A DNA stretch of 64,000 nt from positions 372,001 through 436,000 of the forward strand of contig JALJCO010000014.1 in NCBI GenBank assembly GCA_023101725.1. The letters are read 5' to 3'. This stretch comes from Atherinomorus stipes. Lineage: Eukaryota; Chordata; Actinopteri; Atheriniformes; Atherinidae. Below the pieces are notes generated by a model, which was not told the DNA's origin, searched no databases, and worked only from the letters and a program-made list of their open reading frames with translations. Both the position numbers and the translations under genes were made by a program. Shown here one piece after another: positions 23,218 through 34,109 of the stretch (positions are counted from its first letter, which is position 1; each line of letters begins with the position of its first letter).

Positions 23218-23252
23218 CACGTGACCTGCCAGGGCTCCCGGCAGGTCACGTG
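23218..23252. promoter_or_regulatory. Perfect 13-bp hairpin with two CACGTG E-boxes
   Basis: CACGTGACCTGCC (23218-23230) and its exact reverse complement GGCAGGTCACGTG (23240-23252) enclose a 9-nt loop. Each arm ends in an E-box, and the right one reads GTCACGTGAC, which matches the CLEAR-type motif bound by MiT/TFE factors. Whether it is regulatory or a small MITE relic is not known. Confidence 0.5.
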
Positions 23253-24720
23253 ACTGAAAATTACAGCACTCATCAAAATGCTGTACTGCTTTTTCAGTGA
23301 GTCTCCTGGTCCTCCATAAAACCCCATCTTGGTAGATTAAAAAGTAAGAAAAGAACATTTCTGACTCAGCAGTTTTCTAGTTTTCAGGACAAGACGAGTC
23401 ATGTTAAACTTTAACCCTAATGTAGTATTCATTTTCTGTAGCAGGGCATTGTACGAGATTCCAAACAAAGTTCAGTGTGTATACATGCCAGTGAGAGTCG
23501 AGCGTTTGGTTTTCTTGGATAGAAACTGATACATTCTTGGTTGGTTTGGATATGTGAGTCTATAAATTGAAGTGAAAGAAAGAAACCTCCAGGGTGATGG
23601 AACAAGGACAATTATAACATGTCTTGCAATATAAATTTATTTCTCTGAAATTCAATGTGTGACCCTTAACCTCATGTGAATTTGTCCTCTTCTTTCCACA
23701 CAGCTGCCCAGAGGATCTCTTTTCACATTTTGGCTTTTCCATCTCCCAGCAAATAGTTTGTATGTTTTTTCATATTCCTCTGTCTTTTTCTTGGCACCTC
23801 TCTTTCTCTGTTTCATCTTCGACTCTTGCTGTCAGCTCCTTGAATGCACAGCCTGTAGATGTTGCTGGTGGAGACGTGTGAAGTTATTAATGCAGGTTCA
23901 TCATTGCTGCTGGTTCTCAGCATAATCTGGATAACAGATGTGTTGTTTATGCCCAGTGTTTCTGTGGGTGTAGATATATGTCTTAAAAAGTAAGAAACAA
24001 CACTTTCTACAGTATATTTTGTGTATTTTGTAGTGGCTCAAAAAAAAAAAGTCAAACACACATACAAACACATACAAGTATTTTTTTCTTGAGCAACTTT
24101 TTCAGGAGTAACTGTCTCTAAGGGTCGGCCTCTTTCTCTGAGGCGATGCACATTTAGCCACTGGAACTTTTGTCTATTCTCTAAAGCAAAACTGCCCCCT
24201 CCTTCAAACTAGATGGGTTGACCAGCAAGCTTTCATGACAAGTATTTCCAAGTTTTCTCATCTGTAGAATGTGATTTATCAGTAGCATCAAACTACTGGA
24301 GACTTGTTTTCACCTGATCACCTCATAGTTTTTCAGCTTCCTTATTTCGTCAAATCTGTGCTCCAGCTACATGTTGCACATCTCTATCATAAGCATGTTA
24401 TTCAACCAGTGTTAGCACTGCAACGGACAACTCCTGACTACTGTAGGGTAGGACTGTGCAGCTCTAGCATTTGGTGTGATAAATGAATGAAATGAGAAGA
24501 AAGCACCAAGAGGATAGCAGCCATGGGAAAGCAGCATCCACTTTCTGAGCTGAGCAAGCAGGTGGTAACTGTTGGCCACCTTCCAACCTGGACAGGCTCG
24601 AGTAAACAGGCAGACAACAGCATGTGGCATTCAGGCCACTGGGCCTTTCAGGGCTCAAGTGGGACCACTTTGTACACACATCCGACCAATAACTTCCTGA
24701 GTGCGCCTAACATTTCTCAG
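23253..24720. other. No gene seen
   Basis: Ordinary AT-rich DNA. ORFs of 60-95 codons overlap one another on both strands and show no domain. Confidence 0.5.
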
Positions 24721-24721
24721 A

Positions 24722-25453
24722 GATTATTTCCAGGATTATTGTAATGCTTTTCTTTCTGGTTTATCTAAAAAGACAACTTCTACAAAACTCAGCTGCTCGT
24801 CTGATGACAAAGACCAGAAAGAGAGTTCGTATTACACCAGTTTTAAAATCTCTGCATTGGCTTCCTGTGTCTTCTGTATTGATTTTAAAATAGTTTTAGT
24901 CCCAAGTATTTATCTGTTTTGCCTTAAGTTTATGAGCCTCTCCAGGCCCTCTGGTCATCAGGGGCCGGTCTCCTGGCTGTTCCTATAGTGGAGACAAGGA
25001 CCTGTGGAGAGGCATGTTTCAGTGTTTATGGTCCTCACCTGTGAAACAGCCTCCCAGATGACCTGAGGGCAGCCAGGAGTGTTGATATTTTCAAGAGAAA
25101 GATCAAGACTTACTTTTTTAGTAAAGCTTTTAATAGAACACATATTTTAGACCGTAGTTTTTTAATCCCATTTTGTTATTATTCCTTTTATTTTGGTTTA
25201 TGTTATTGTATTTCATCTCATCTTTGTTGTTTATTTCCTTTTATTAAGACTAAACAGTTTTTATTCTTTTTTATTTATGTTTTACTAAATTAGTTTAGAT
25301 TCCCCCATACTGTTGATGAGGGTTGGGACAGCGTTTGAGTAGTCATCTTAAAGAAAACACGCTGATTTCTTTTCTGCAGTGTGTTTAAATGTAAAGAACT
25401 TCTGTTGCATTTTTATGTATGAAAGGGGCTTTATAAATAAAGGTTGACTGATT
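24722..25453 (+). pseudogene. L2-type LINE ORF2 C-terminal relic and 3' UTR
   Basis: Across shifted frames the translation shows the standard C-terminal signature of L2/CR1-type LINE ORF2: DYCNAFLSGL, then NSAARLMTKTRKR, then ITPVLKSLHWLPVS, followed by a region matching the 'VKQPPR' block. Several stops and frameshifts break it. The tail TATGAAAGGGGCTTTATAAATAAAGG and 'TTGACTGATT' is a typical LINE 3' end. Reverse transcriptase core domains are absent, so it is a 5'-truncated insertion. Confidence 0.8.
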
Positions 25454-25520
25454 CACAGGTGTAGGTGGACTTTTCAAAATTTCTCAAAATACATCTGCGT
25501 GTTCTGAGTTCATTCCCTCC

Positions 25521-25870
25521 TTAAAGAAATACTACACCCACAGAATAATGTAACTTTATTTTACTTACCCTCATGGTGAGCAAGACTCTGGAGCACTTTT
25601 TTAATAACTCAAATGCAGCCGGCGATCAAGAAGGCTTCTTGTTTCCACCCAACTTTCATATAGTGGAGTTTGCCAGGGCCAAAGCCAAAAAGGTCCTTAA
25701 AAGTCCACAAAAACGTGTCAATATTCCTCCATACTGCTCGTCCAATGTAATCCAAGTGTCCTGAGTGGGTAGCATCCATAATTTACTCAGAACAACATCA
25801 TTTACTATATTTTTAGAGCCTAAACAGGTAGTTATCAGCATGTCTGAGCAAAATGAAACAGAAAAGCTTG
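25521..25870. mobile_element. Possible end of another TTAA-type element
   Basis: TTAAAGAAATACTACACCCACAG at 25521 resembles the start of a fish TTAA MITE, and 'TTTACTTACCCTCATG' follows as in such elements. The opposite end was not found; the 32-bp minisatellite begins where it might have been. Confidence 0.4.
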
Positions 25871-25886
25871 GTGAGGGTGTGTTTTG

Positions 25887-26350
25887 ATCTACAACCTGAC
25901 CCGTTGATATAGGCTATAACTTTAGACCTGACCCATTGATATAGGCTATAACCTACTACCAAACACACTGATATAGGCTATACCCTGCGACCCGACCCTT
26001 TGATATAGACTATAACCTGCGAACTGACCCATTGATGTAGGCTATAACCTGCAACCTGACCCGTTGACATAGGTTGTAACCTACGACCTGACCTGTTAAT
26101 TTAGGCTATAACCTGTGACCCGACTCTTTGATATAGGCTATAATCTGCAACCCGTTTATAAATTATATAACCTATGACCTGACCTGTAGATATAGGCTAC
26201 AATCTATGACCTGACCCATTAATATAGGCTGTAACTTAAGACCTGACCCATTGATATAGGTTATAGCCTACGACCTGACCCATTGATAAATGTTATAACC
26301 TATGACCTGACCTTTTGATATGGGCTATAATCTAGGACCCAGCCCATTAC
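25887..26350. repeat. 32-bp minisatellite, about 14 units
   Basis: Units share GATATAGGCTATAACCT, a (G/A)(C/A)GACC(T/C)GACCC spacer and (A/T)TT. Spacing is exactly 32 bp in the first units; later units have small indels. There are no unique spacers, so it is not CRISPR-like. Confidence 0.92.
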
Positions 26351-26729
26351 ACATTGAGTATCTAACTGTAAATACAGATAATGGAGCTCTACAAAATCTG
26401 AAAGAGCTTCATACATTCCCATTGAACCATCAGAGTGAGATTGGCCAGAATATCAGATCAGCCTTCATCAGACTCATGAGCTACACCTGGATGCTTTAGT
26501 GGAGAAGATCTATAGAGCGTCTTGTGTTTGACTAAGCATCATTTGTACTTTTGTACTTTGACAGATTTGTCCATATTTTACAAGCAGGGCAAAAACTATA
26601 TGTTTTATTTAGTCTAGTTGACCCCCCCCCCCCATTATATCTCTGGTCCACCTGTACTGTGAGGGGCAGCCTCTGCTGGTTGGAGTTACGACTGTGGCTC
26701 CCTTTTTGGCATAAAACAGTCTATGGAGT
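26351..26729. other. No gene seen
   Basis: Includes a C11 run near 26624. Nothing else recognisable. Confidence 0.5.
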
Positions 26730-26940
26730 CCCTTCATCGTAACCCTCCCTTTATGAAAGGGTTGTTTAAAGATCACCATGTTACTTCTATATACATTTTA
26801 TTTATTGTTTTGGATTTTTTATTATACTTTACATTAATTATATTTTGTTGTATTTTTATTTATGTCCTTTGTAAAGCACTAAGTCACAGACAAAGCATTT
26901 CTTTTGTCTGTAAAAGGCGCTAAAGAAACAAACTTCACTT
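26730..26940 (+). mobile_element. Probable LINE 3' end relic
   Basis: 'CTTTGTAAAGCACTAAGTC' and 'CTGTAAAAGGCGCTAAAGAAAC' followed by ACTTACTTA fit the 'aaggcgctataaa' 3' ends of fish L2-type LINEs in weak form. Confidence 0.35.
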
Positions 26941-27055
26941 ACTTATTTTACTTTTGCTGACTTTTTCTGACAGCCTGGTGGAAAGGTGTTAAGAAGCTCC
27001 TATAGCCATCAGAGGTACATTCAATATGAGTCCTTGCAGGCGCTACAAGCCAGAG

Positions 27056-27130
27056 ATGTTGATAAGTCTTGGACCTCAAGTCCAAGTCAAATCTCAACTC
27101 TCTGACTGGCAAGTCCAAGTCAAGTCTTAT
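27056..27130. repeat. AAGTCCAAGTC-type repeat tract
   Basis: AAGTCTTGGACC, CAAGTCCAAGTCAA (twice) and TCTCAACTCTC recur within 75 bp, like the palindrome at 12668-12846. Confidence 0.5.
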
Positions 27131-28743
27131 GCCTGCCGCGCACGAGGGCTTTCTGCTGAGCTAAAAGTCTCTGGAGGCCGTTTGCTCAGCAGATACTCGC
27201 CGCGTGCACCTGATTTTTGGTGAGTTTTCTGCCTCATGAGGCCTTGAAGTGAAACACGTATGATATTTTTGCCTCGAGAGGCGAAAAAGTCACCATGTGC
27301 ACTCAACTTGAGCTGTCTGCTGAGGGCAGAAGTTCTAGTTGTGACCAATCAAAATGTCTCCGCAGATAACATGATTTCAAGATGGCAGCCCTCTGTCATC
27401 ACGTTAGAAGACTTAATTGATATTTTGCAAAAAGATCCAAAGACTGAAGGCAGAAAAGTTTTGAGGATCTTTTTGTTAGAGACTGAATTGTGTTATTGTA
27501 TTTAATTTGTATTTATTTTGTCGTTTTATTTAGTAAATCGTATGCAACATGCTGTACTATCGTCAAATCATACCAGTTGGTGGCTGTATTGCATCTTTGA
27601 GTTCGCCAACCGCCATTAAACTCCTGTTACCGTCCTGGATGAGAAAAAAAAAAAAAAAAAAAGCATCCTCTGCCATCCATACTTCTTTTGTGTACCTTCA
27701 TTTCTTTTGTTCCCCTGTTGAGGAGAACTCAACTTCTAAGCTGTAATCACTCTACTACTGTTTTTGTTCCTGGTAAGTGGACTAAATATTTGGATGCTCA
27801 TAAGCAAAGCAGAATAATTGAATGTGTGATTTGTGGCAGCTGGCTCAGAGTCTATGGGCTTGTCTCAGCATAATGAAAACAGCTAGTGAACCGTTGTAAA
27901 CAAAAGCAACTTGTTATGTTGCAAACCCCTCGCTGTGCTTTGCTGTGTGTGGAAAACAACTAATTTTCTTGATGGTGTACTGTAATCATGGCAAAGCTTT
28001 ACCACGCGCTGTGCTGAGTACTGCATTGCTTATTAATACAGAGAGAGAGAGAGAGAGTCGGTCCACTTCTGCCAGAGCTGAAGTAAGAAAAGAGAAAAAT
28101 GCAGCAACTTGAATTATTGTAATTATTAGTTGAGTCCAGACAGGCAGACTGAGCTGGCTGGATGACCTCAGAGTATTTACTCCCGCCTCTGGAGTTTCAA
28201 ATTTTGATTCCAGCTCCAAGGAGTCTGAATGATTTGAGAGTACTCAGGGTTCTTAAAAATCCTACAATAATTATAATAATAAAAATAATTACAGTCATTA
28301 CAGTTTGTTGACTCCTCAGGAAGCTCAATGAATTCTGAATGTTTAAACCAGACCACAGCTCCATGAGATCACAGTGCAAAAACATGCATTCATTGACTGG
28401 ACAGTACGACTTAATGACATGTATAAAATAGAAATAAAAAACAGACATTTTTGTAGTTTGGTTTGTGATATTAAGAACTTATGTCACAAGAATAAATAAA
28501 ATGGGTAACTGAGTAAGTTGTTGTAAAAAAAAAAAAAGAAGAAAATAATGGTGACAGAGTGAAAGTGAAATGAGTCAGAATGGAATAATGTCTGGTTAGG
28601 TACATTAAGGACAGGAAAACATACAGAAATACCAGCTTTTTCTTACTAAAATACACATGTCGTGCAGCTAGGTGAGTTATTCTTATTCCTTTTTTTGATT
28701 TTTTAATTCTATGGATATTTTCACATAACCTGATTTACATCAT
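27131..28743. other. No gene seen
   Basis: Includes an A18 run near 27645 and a (GA)n run at 28041-28057. ORFs are short and overlapping. Confidence 0.5.
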
Positions 28744-29135
28744 CTGGGGCGTTCAACAAGTACACGCGGGGGGCTCCTTCCCTCCCACCCACCCCCAAGG
28801 AGGAAGGCGGAAGTATAGGGTTGTGGAGAGAAGAGAGGGAGGACCCAAAGGGGGGGGGGAGGATGGGAGGGGTGGGGGGGGGGGAGGGGAGAAGAGGGAA
28901 GGGGCAGAAGGGCGAAAAGGTCCCGACGCACCCCGCGCGGCGCGGCAGGCTGTGGTGGAGCAAAATTGAATAAAAAACGTTTGGACGGCCGGGGGTGGGG
29001 TTCGGGGGTTGGTCGGTGCGTGGGGGGTGGGAGGCGGGGGGAGTAGAGGGAGAGAGGAGAAGACAATCTATCATACAGAAAAAGGAGAAGAAGAAAAGAA
29101 AAAAGATGAAATGAACCGGCTCCCCCCCCCAAAAA
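28744..29135. other. Anomalous G/A-rich island
   Basis: The plus strand is dominated by G runs (up to ten or more) and GGA/GAA blocks, with short odd segments such as CCCCGCGCGGCGCGG. Overlapping minus-strand ORFs of 117 and 137 codons are only Pro/Ser/Leu translations of this tract. Many G-runs could form G-quadruplexes. It resembles the islands at 38527-38735 and 56351-57440 and may be a poorly resolved assembly segment. Confidence 0.5.
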
Positions 29136-29920
29136 TAGAAAAAGGATTTTCACAGGCCTGCTTGGTTAAAATGTTTTTTTGGGAGGTTTTGGTTCTTTGC
29201 TGGGGGCAGTTTTATGTATTCCTCCTGAACAGGGTGAGGTGGTTTTAGGTGGACTGCTTGGCAAACAGATGTGAGGTTACCGTGGCGATAACAGTGGAAG
29301 CATGAACTCTCCTGGGCTTGGAAGGCTTTCTTTCACTCAAAAAACTGATCCAAACCTTTCTTAAAAGTGACACTTTGGAATTTAGTTTATTCTCCACAAA
29401 TTTAGCAGTTAAATACAACAAAAAAAAATTCATGGATGTAAAGTAAAATGATTTAATTGCAAACATTCTCAGATTTGTCAACTCAAATTTAATGAGATTG
29501 ATGGGCTTCTTTACAAATTTCCCATCATGCATTGCAGTATTCATTGTTCTTTTCTGCACCATGAGTTAAATGTCCATTTAATCTCATAACTCTTTCCCAG
29601 TCTACTTAATACAGTAGATGAGATTTCTAGCTCCCTGATGGAAATGAGCCTTTCCTTCTAAAGAACCATTCAACAGACTGATTCATTCTTATTTTTGATC
29701 CAATATTTTTCATTTCAGAATTCAATCAAAAGTAACTAATCTTTATCAACCAAATTAACAATGGTAGCAATTCCTATCAGAATAAACAAACTTACACACC
29801 CCATTAATATATACTCGGTTGGTGGAAAATATTCTGAATTATTGGTGATCATTTTAATAAAACTTGTGTTTTCATTGTAAACTATTTAATAAGTTGGCTC
29901 CACAACCTTGTGCCCAGCCA
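29136..29920. other. AT-rich DNA, no gene seen
   Basis: No termini or domains recognised. Confidence 0.5.
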
Positions 29921-30032
29921 GCATTTCCATGTGGGGCCCATATGTGTTAATTTTTGGTTGCATATGAGGGACCCAAGTGTGTTTGTCCACGGTTTCCATG
30001 GTGGCCCCACCTGTGCTTGCCCATACAGTATA

Positions 30033-31194
30033 GCCTTTAGTAGAGATGTCCCGATCAGGGTTTTTGGCCCCGATTCCGAGTACGAGTCATTTGATTTTGA
30101 GGATCGGCCGATACCGAGTCTCGATCCGATACTTCTATAATAAAATGAAAATTTAAGAGAAAAAGACAGTGTTTCCCCTACAGCAGTGGTCTGTAGGGGA
30201 AACACTGCTGCCTAATCTGATTCTGAATCCTATCAGCTCGAAGGTGCAATTGGGGAATCAGGAGGTGCCATATTTGTTGTATTTTTTCGTTTTATTTATT
30301 CTTATTTTACTTTATTATGACACCTCCTCTGATCAATTACATTCTTCCAGCCATATTCTAAAAAAGAAAACATATTTAGCATACATTTATATACCAAACT
30401 AACGTCAAATTAATGAGTGAGTAATCATTTATGCATGTCTGTGGAAATCACAAAGGAAGCTGGTTATTTCTCCATTTCTCTGAAGCTTGGAAACACATGA
30501 TTATTTTTAGACAGCAAATAAAACCAACACACTAGATTTCAAATAAACTCTGAAACAACAGATAGGCCTAATGTAATGTGTGCTTCGGTTTTACTCCGTT
30601 CATGAATGGCAAACAAAGTTTAAGCAGCTTTCTTTTCTTTTTTCTGTCACTTCTCCGCGGGTCACGTCAACCAGCAGCCCCGTCAAACCCGCAGCGATGC
30701 ACGCGCTGCACAACTAACGTTAAACCAGCACATTTTCGCGTTGCTTCGCTAAATATGAACCACGTGTTACACATTATGTTGACTTATTTTTGTTTGCTTT
30801 GATTAACGGATCAAACTTTTTAAAAGCGGCTCATCAGTTCAGCTGCAGCCGCCTTCCCTGTAGTTATGTCTGAGTGAACAGGCTGCTGCCTGCTGGTGCG
30901 TTACATTTAAACTCCTGCACCGCCCGGTGATGCTGTAAACAGCACTGAGCTGCGTGCAGGACGGGGCGGTTCACATGAGGCAGAATCAAACCAACCGCTG
31001 GTCATAAAACCGAAACTGAGAGGAAACCACGCAGAGGAAAAAGAGGAGCAGCCCGCTGCTGCCGTATCAGTAAAGGAAACATTTAACCGATCCCTGATCG
31101 GGAAGTAACAGCCGATTCCGATCGAGTCTGAAATCACGTGATCGGGCCCCGATCCCCGATCACGTGATCGGATCGGGACATCTCTAGCCTTTAG
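30033..31194. mobile_element. hAT-type non-autonomous element with exact 8-bp duplication
   Basis: The element at 30041-31186 has TAGAGATGTCCCGATC at the left and the inverted GATCGGGACATCTCTA at the right. GCCTTTAG is repeated at 30033-30040 and 31187-31194. Right subterminal DNA has repeated CACGTGATCGG motifs. No transposase. Its structure parallels the element at 11438-12572. Confidence 0.93.
30167..30207. repeat. Perfect 16-bp hairpin, possible collapsed MITE
   Basis: CAGTGTTTCCCCTACA (30167-30182) and its exact reverse complement (30192-30207) are separated by 9 nt. The arm resembles a hAT-type terminus. It lies inside the larger hAT element and may be two inverted ends left after loss of the interior. 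Confidence 0.6.
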
Positions 31195-31262
31195 GCATGG
31201 GCTTGAACTGGGCAAATTTGCAGATCTCATAGTTTAAGTTACATGGGCCCCATATGTGGAAA

Positions 31263-31686
31263 CCCACATGGGTCGGCTGATCAGCTGCTCCTTGAGGAAC
31301 CGAGGTCCAGGCGTAAACTCCGAGGGGACCGGGCCTTTTTTGTTTCTGCCCCCAGGATGTGGAACAGTTTACTCTTCCACATCAGGCAGGCCTCCTCACT
31401 GGCTGTTTTTTAAACAAACCTCAAAACCTACTTCTATGGTGTGGCTTTTAACTCAACATGAGAATATGCTCTCTTAGTTGTTTTAGTTTATTTTTTAATG
31501 GTTTCAAATGTATTTATAAACCCACTTTTACCACTGGCCTTCACCCAGCACGAGACCCTGCTTTGTTTTTAGTTGTTTCTATTGCTAGTTGATTTGATTC
31601 TGATTTCTGCCATGTTCAGCACTTTGTGTTAGCTGTGGCTGTTTTTAAAGTGCTATATAAATGAAGTTGTATTGTATTGTATTGTA
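31263..31686 (+). pseudogene. LINE ORF2 C-terminal relic with (TATTG)n tail
   Basis: The translation shows LRGDRAFFVSAPRMWNSL followed by TNLKTYFYGVAF, the usual last block of L2-type LINE ORF2, with stops. The 3' end 'AAAGTGCTATATAAATGAAG' runs into TTGTATTGTATTGTATTG. It is heavily 5'-truncated. Confidence 0.75.
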
Positions 31687-32094
31687 GGGGAAAACACAGG
31701 TGGGGCCACCATGGATGGGTTCCCCATCTTCTCCATGGCCGAAGTGGCTTTTGTTCGGCTCCAACTCCCATACTGAACTCTGCACCTGTTGCAGCCGTTA
31801 TGCTGGAGAGAAGCTGCTTTATTTTAATGCTGCACATTTATCACCTGCTATTATTCTCTCTACCTGCTGCAATCAACATCTCTTTCTTTGCCAAATGCAT
31901 TTCAAACACACCTTCGCGAAATGCATTGCAGAGACACCTCTCTTCTGGCCTTGTCCACAGCTGCGCACCTCCATCGCATGTGCACACCCTCTCACTTACC
32001 TGCACACACTGAGCTGCCTGGACCACATAATTTGTCACATAACACTTTCATTAGTTTCCAGGTTGGTGTGCAATCAGAGCCAGAAAAATGTGAT
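31687..32094. other. No gene confirmed
   Basis: Overlapping ORFs of 86-132 codons in several frames have no recognised domain. Confidence 0.4.
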
Positions 32095-32610
32095 TTAAAG
32101 GCAGGGTGGGTGATGTTTTCCAGGAGCACTTTTTACTATATTGCTTAAAATCTTCTTCACACCCCAATTGCAGACAGTTATTTAAACGTTCTGACAAAAA
32201 TATAAAAATTTAGTAACCTGTGGAAGGGACAGGACTGAAAAAACTCAACCCCCCCCCGCCCACCACACTCGCTCACAACTCGCTATGACTGCTCGCTGCT
32301 GTTAGGCTATCTCTGTTGCTGTTTGCTTTTAAGGTGCACCGAAACAGATGTGGATCAAGTCATGGAGGTGTTGTCGTTTGCAGTGTGGATGTTTTAGACT
32401 GCAGAAGGAGTTGGAGGTGAGCAGATTAACACTAAACACACAACGTGGTTCCTCAGCTGTTTATAGCAGGCTAACAAGCAAACGTTACCTTTGCTTGTAA
32501 ACCATCGGCGCTCACACTCCTGCGCTCTGGAGGCGTGGTTTCAGGGGGTGCATCTTTTAAAATGTAACTTGCTCGAACCGTTTTTCTTGGCTCCCCTACC
32601 CTGCCTTTAA
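32095..32610 (+). mobile_element. TTAA MITE, family D, full length
   Basis: TTAA at 32095-32098 and 32607-32610; ends AAGGCAGGGTGGGTG and (inverted) AAGGCAGGGTAGGGG. 516 bp, no transposase. The right TTAA is also the left TTAA of the next element. A fragment of the same family lies at 375-565. Confidence 0.88.
32362..32416 (+). pseudogene. Exon-like remnant with GTGAGC donor, family D
   Basis: ATG opens MEVLSFAVWMF, then a stop. The donor GAG|GTGAGC sits 55 nt from the ATG, exactly as in the fragment at 391-445, where the frame is open but the ATG is TTG. The two decayed copies complement each other. Confidence 0.4.
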
Positions 32611-32916
32611 AGGAGCTGTATCATGCTTTTCAAATGTTCCAAAAGTCAAATATAGGCATTTATAAGATAGATATGTTCCCATCGTTACTATAGAAACTTA
32701 TTTGGTGTTAAATATTAGTTTTTCGATGCATCTAATTTCCAACACGGAAGTAAGATGGCTGACTGTACTGAACCGCGGAGCTCTCGACCAATTGCAGCAT
32801 GTTTTACGCCCATTTCATGACGTCGCCCCGGAAGAGACACTTATTCTGAAGGGTCACAGAATTGTCTGTAGCACCGGCACCGGCAGCTCTCATGTGGATG
32901 TTAGTAGTAAACATTG

Positions 32917-33045
32917 ATGGATAATTCCTCCGATCGACGGGATAAAACAGACCAGCCTGTTATGGAGCTGTATGCGCTCGACCCAGAGTCTGATATGGAG
33001 TTTGAAGTACACGCAGTACCACAGAAGTACCACAGAGACCCCTGA
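32917..33045 (+). CDS. 42-aa ORF in unit 1 of family E element
   Basis: ATG opens 42 codons, starting MDNSSDRRDKTDQPVMELYA, then acidic (DPESDMEFE) and ending in KYHRDP before TGA. The next bases, ACAAGCAAGTAA, would be a weakened GC donor. The same ORF, with the same length and a single codon difference noted (GTATAC for GTACAC), stands at 57573-57701. Function unknown; it is probably the start of a transposon-encoded protein. Confidence 0.4.
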   Translation: MDNSSDRRDKTDQPVMELYALDPESDMEFEVHAVPQKYHRDP

Positions 33046-33175
33046 CAAGCAAGTAATTTAGCGAACAAATCATAGGCTAACAGTTAGCGCTGAGCTAAGC
33101 AGCACTCACATGGATCTTGTAAACATTGATGGATAATCGGACTCCGATCGACGGGATCAAACGGAGCAGCCTGTT

Positions 33176-33264
33176 ATGGAGCTGTATGCGCTCGACCCAG
33201 AGTCTGATATGGAGTTTGAAGTACACGCAGAAGTACCACAGAAGTACCACAGAGACTCTGACAA
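33176..33264 (+). pseudogene. Exon-like ORF with GTAAGT donor, unit 2 of family E
   Basis: From ATG 33176 the frame MELYALDPESDMEFEVHAEV continues to HRDSD and reaches ACAA|GTAAGT, a strong donor. Upstream the unit has a 2-bp length difference relative to unit 1, so the longer N-terminus is out of frame. Confidence 0.4.
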
Positions 33265-34109
33265 GTAAGTAAATTAGCGAATAAATCATAGGCTAACAGT
33301 TAGCATTGAGCTGAGAGATGTGTTGACTCACCAGTGTTGTTGTCTGTCCATGCGCGTTTTTATAGTAGGAACTGCCTCAGGTTTCAGAAGTAATCCCAGA
33401 GAAAAAAACACTTTACTGTCGAGATTCATGAAGTTGTCAGGAGTGAAGTTCTCACACAAAGTTGAGTTTTTTTTTTCCTGCTCCTGAAGTTAAAATCCAA
33501 CCACTTCTGGCAAGTCGATTCATCCAGTACAACAAATACACTCCCACGCTGAACGTAACTGCATTTTTCCCAACTTGCTGTCCTCTAGAGCTTAAAAAAA
33601 AGGGGGGAAAAAAAAAGAAAGAAAATTCTCCTGAACTCTGGATCAAACGTCTGTTAGCTGATGGCTGCTTGTCTCTGAGGAAATCTTCCTGCAGGTGTTA
33701 GTTTCTTCCTCAGAGTGTGTATAGGATTCTCTGAGTTTCTGTTCAACAGAGGGCGTCTTGCTACGATACTGAGCGTGCGCATTTGGACTTTCGTGATTGG
33801 TGCCACGTTCATACGTAACGCGGTGGGTAGTCAGCTGTTTGCAGGGAGGTAGCGCTTGGCTTAAATATTCATGTAGATTACTCAAATATGCATGAATGAA
33901 GAAAAATAATGATTTAAATCATTTCTTGATGAGGAAATAACACACTGACATGCTGAAAAGCTCTTAAAAGTCCATTTTTCATGATAGGGCTCCTTTAACT
34001 ATTCAGTCCATTGTTTACATTCTGTGTCCGTCTCCTCTAGAGCAGAAATAAGCAATAATCTGTCTCGGGTTCACAGAAGAGGTCGGATGGAATACGGCAT
34101 GCCCGTACA

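Larger units (their letters stand above)
29921..31262. repeat. GGGCCCATATG-type dispersed repeat, split by a hAT element
   Basis: Both flanks of the hAT element at 30041 carry 'GGGGCCCATATGTG', 'GGGACCCAAGTG', 'GTGGCCCCACC' and 'ATGGGCCCCATATGTGGAAACCCACATGGG' motifs. A related block lies at 48278-48490, with hints near 31687-31730. Nature unknown. Confidence 0.5.
32607..33998 (+). mobile_element. TTAA element, family E copy 1
   Basis: TTAA at 32607-32610 and 33995-33998; ends AAGGAGCTGTATCATG and (inverted) AAGGAGCCCTATCATG. 1392 bp. Contains a tandem duplication with a 212-bp period starting near 32900, each unit holding an exon-like ORF. A second copy is at 56172-58666. No transposase domain found. 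Confidence 0.9.

Noticed and set aside
25887..26350. CRISPR-like regular repeats
   Set aside because: The 32-bp units are contiguous, with no unique spacers, and the genome is vertebrate.
28740..29153. 137- and 117-codon minus-strand ORFs
   Set aside because: They are Pro/Ser/Leu translations of a purine-rich low-complexity tract in overlapping frames; no domain.
31677..32148. Overlapping ORFs of 86-132 codons as a gene
   Set aside because: Three frames and both strands are open by chance; no domain, no splice support.
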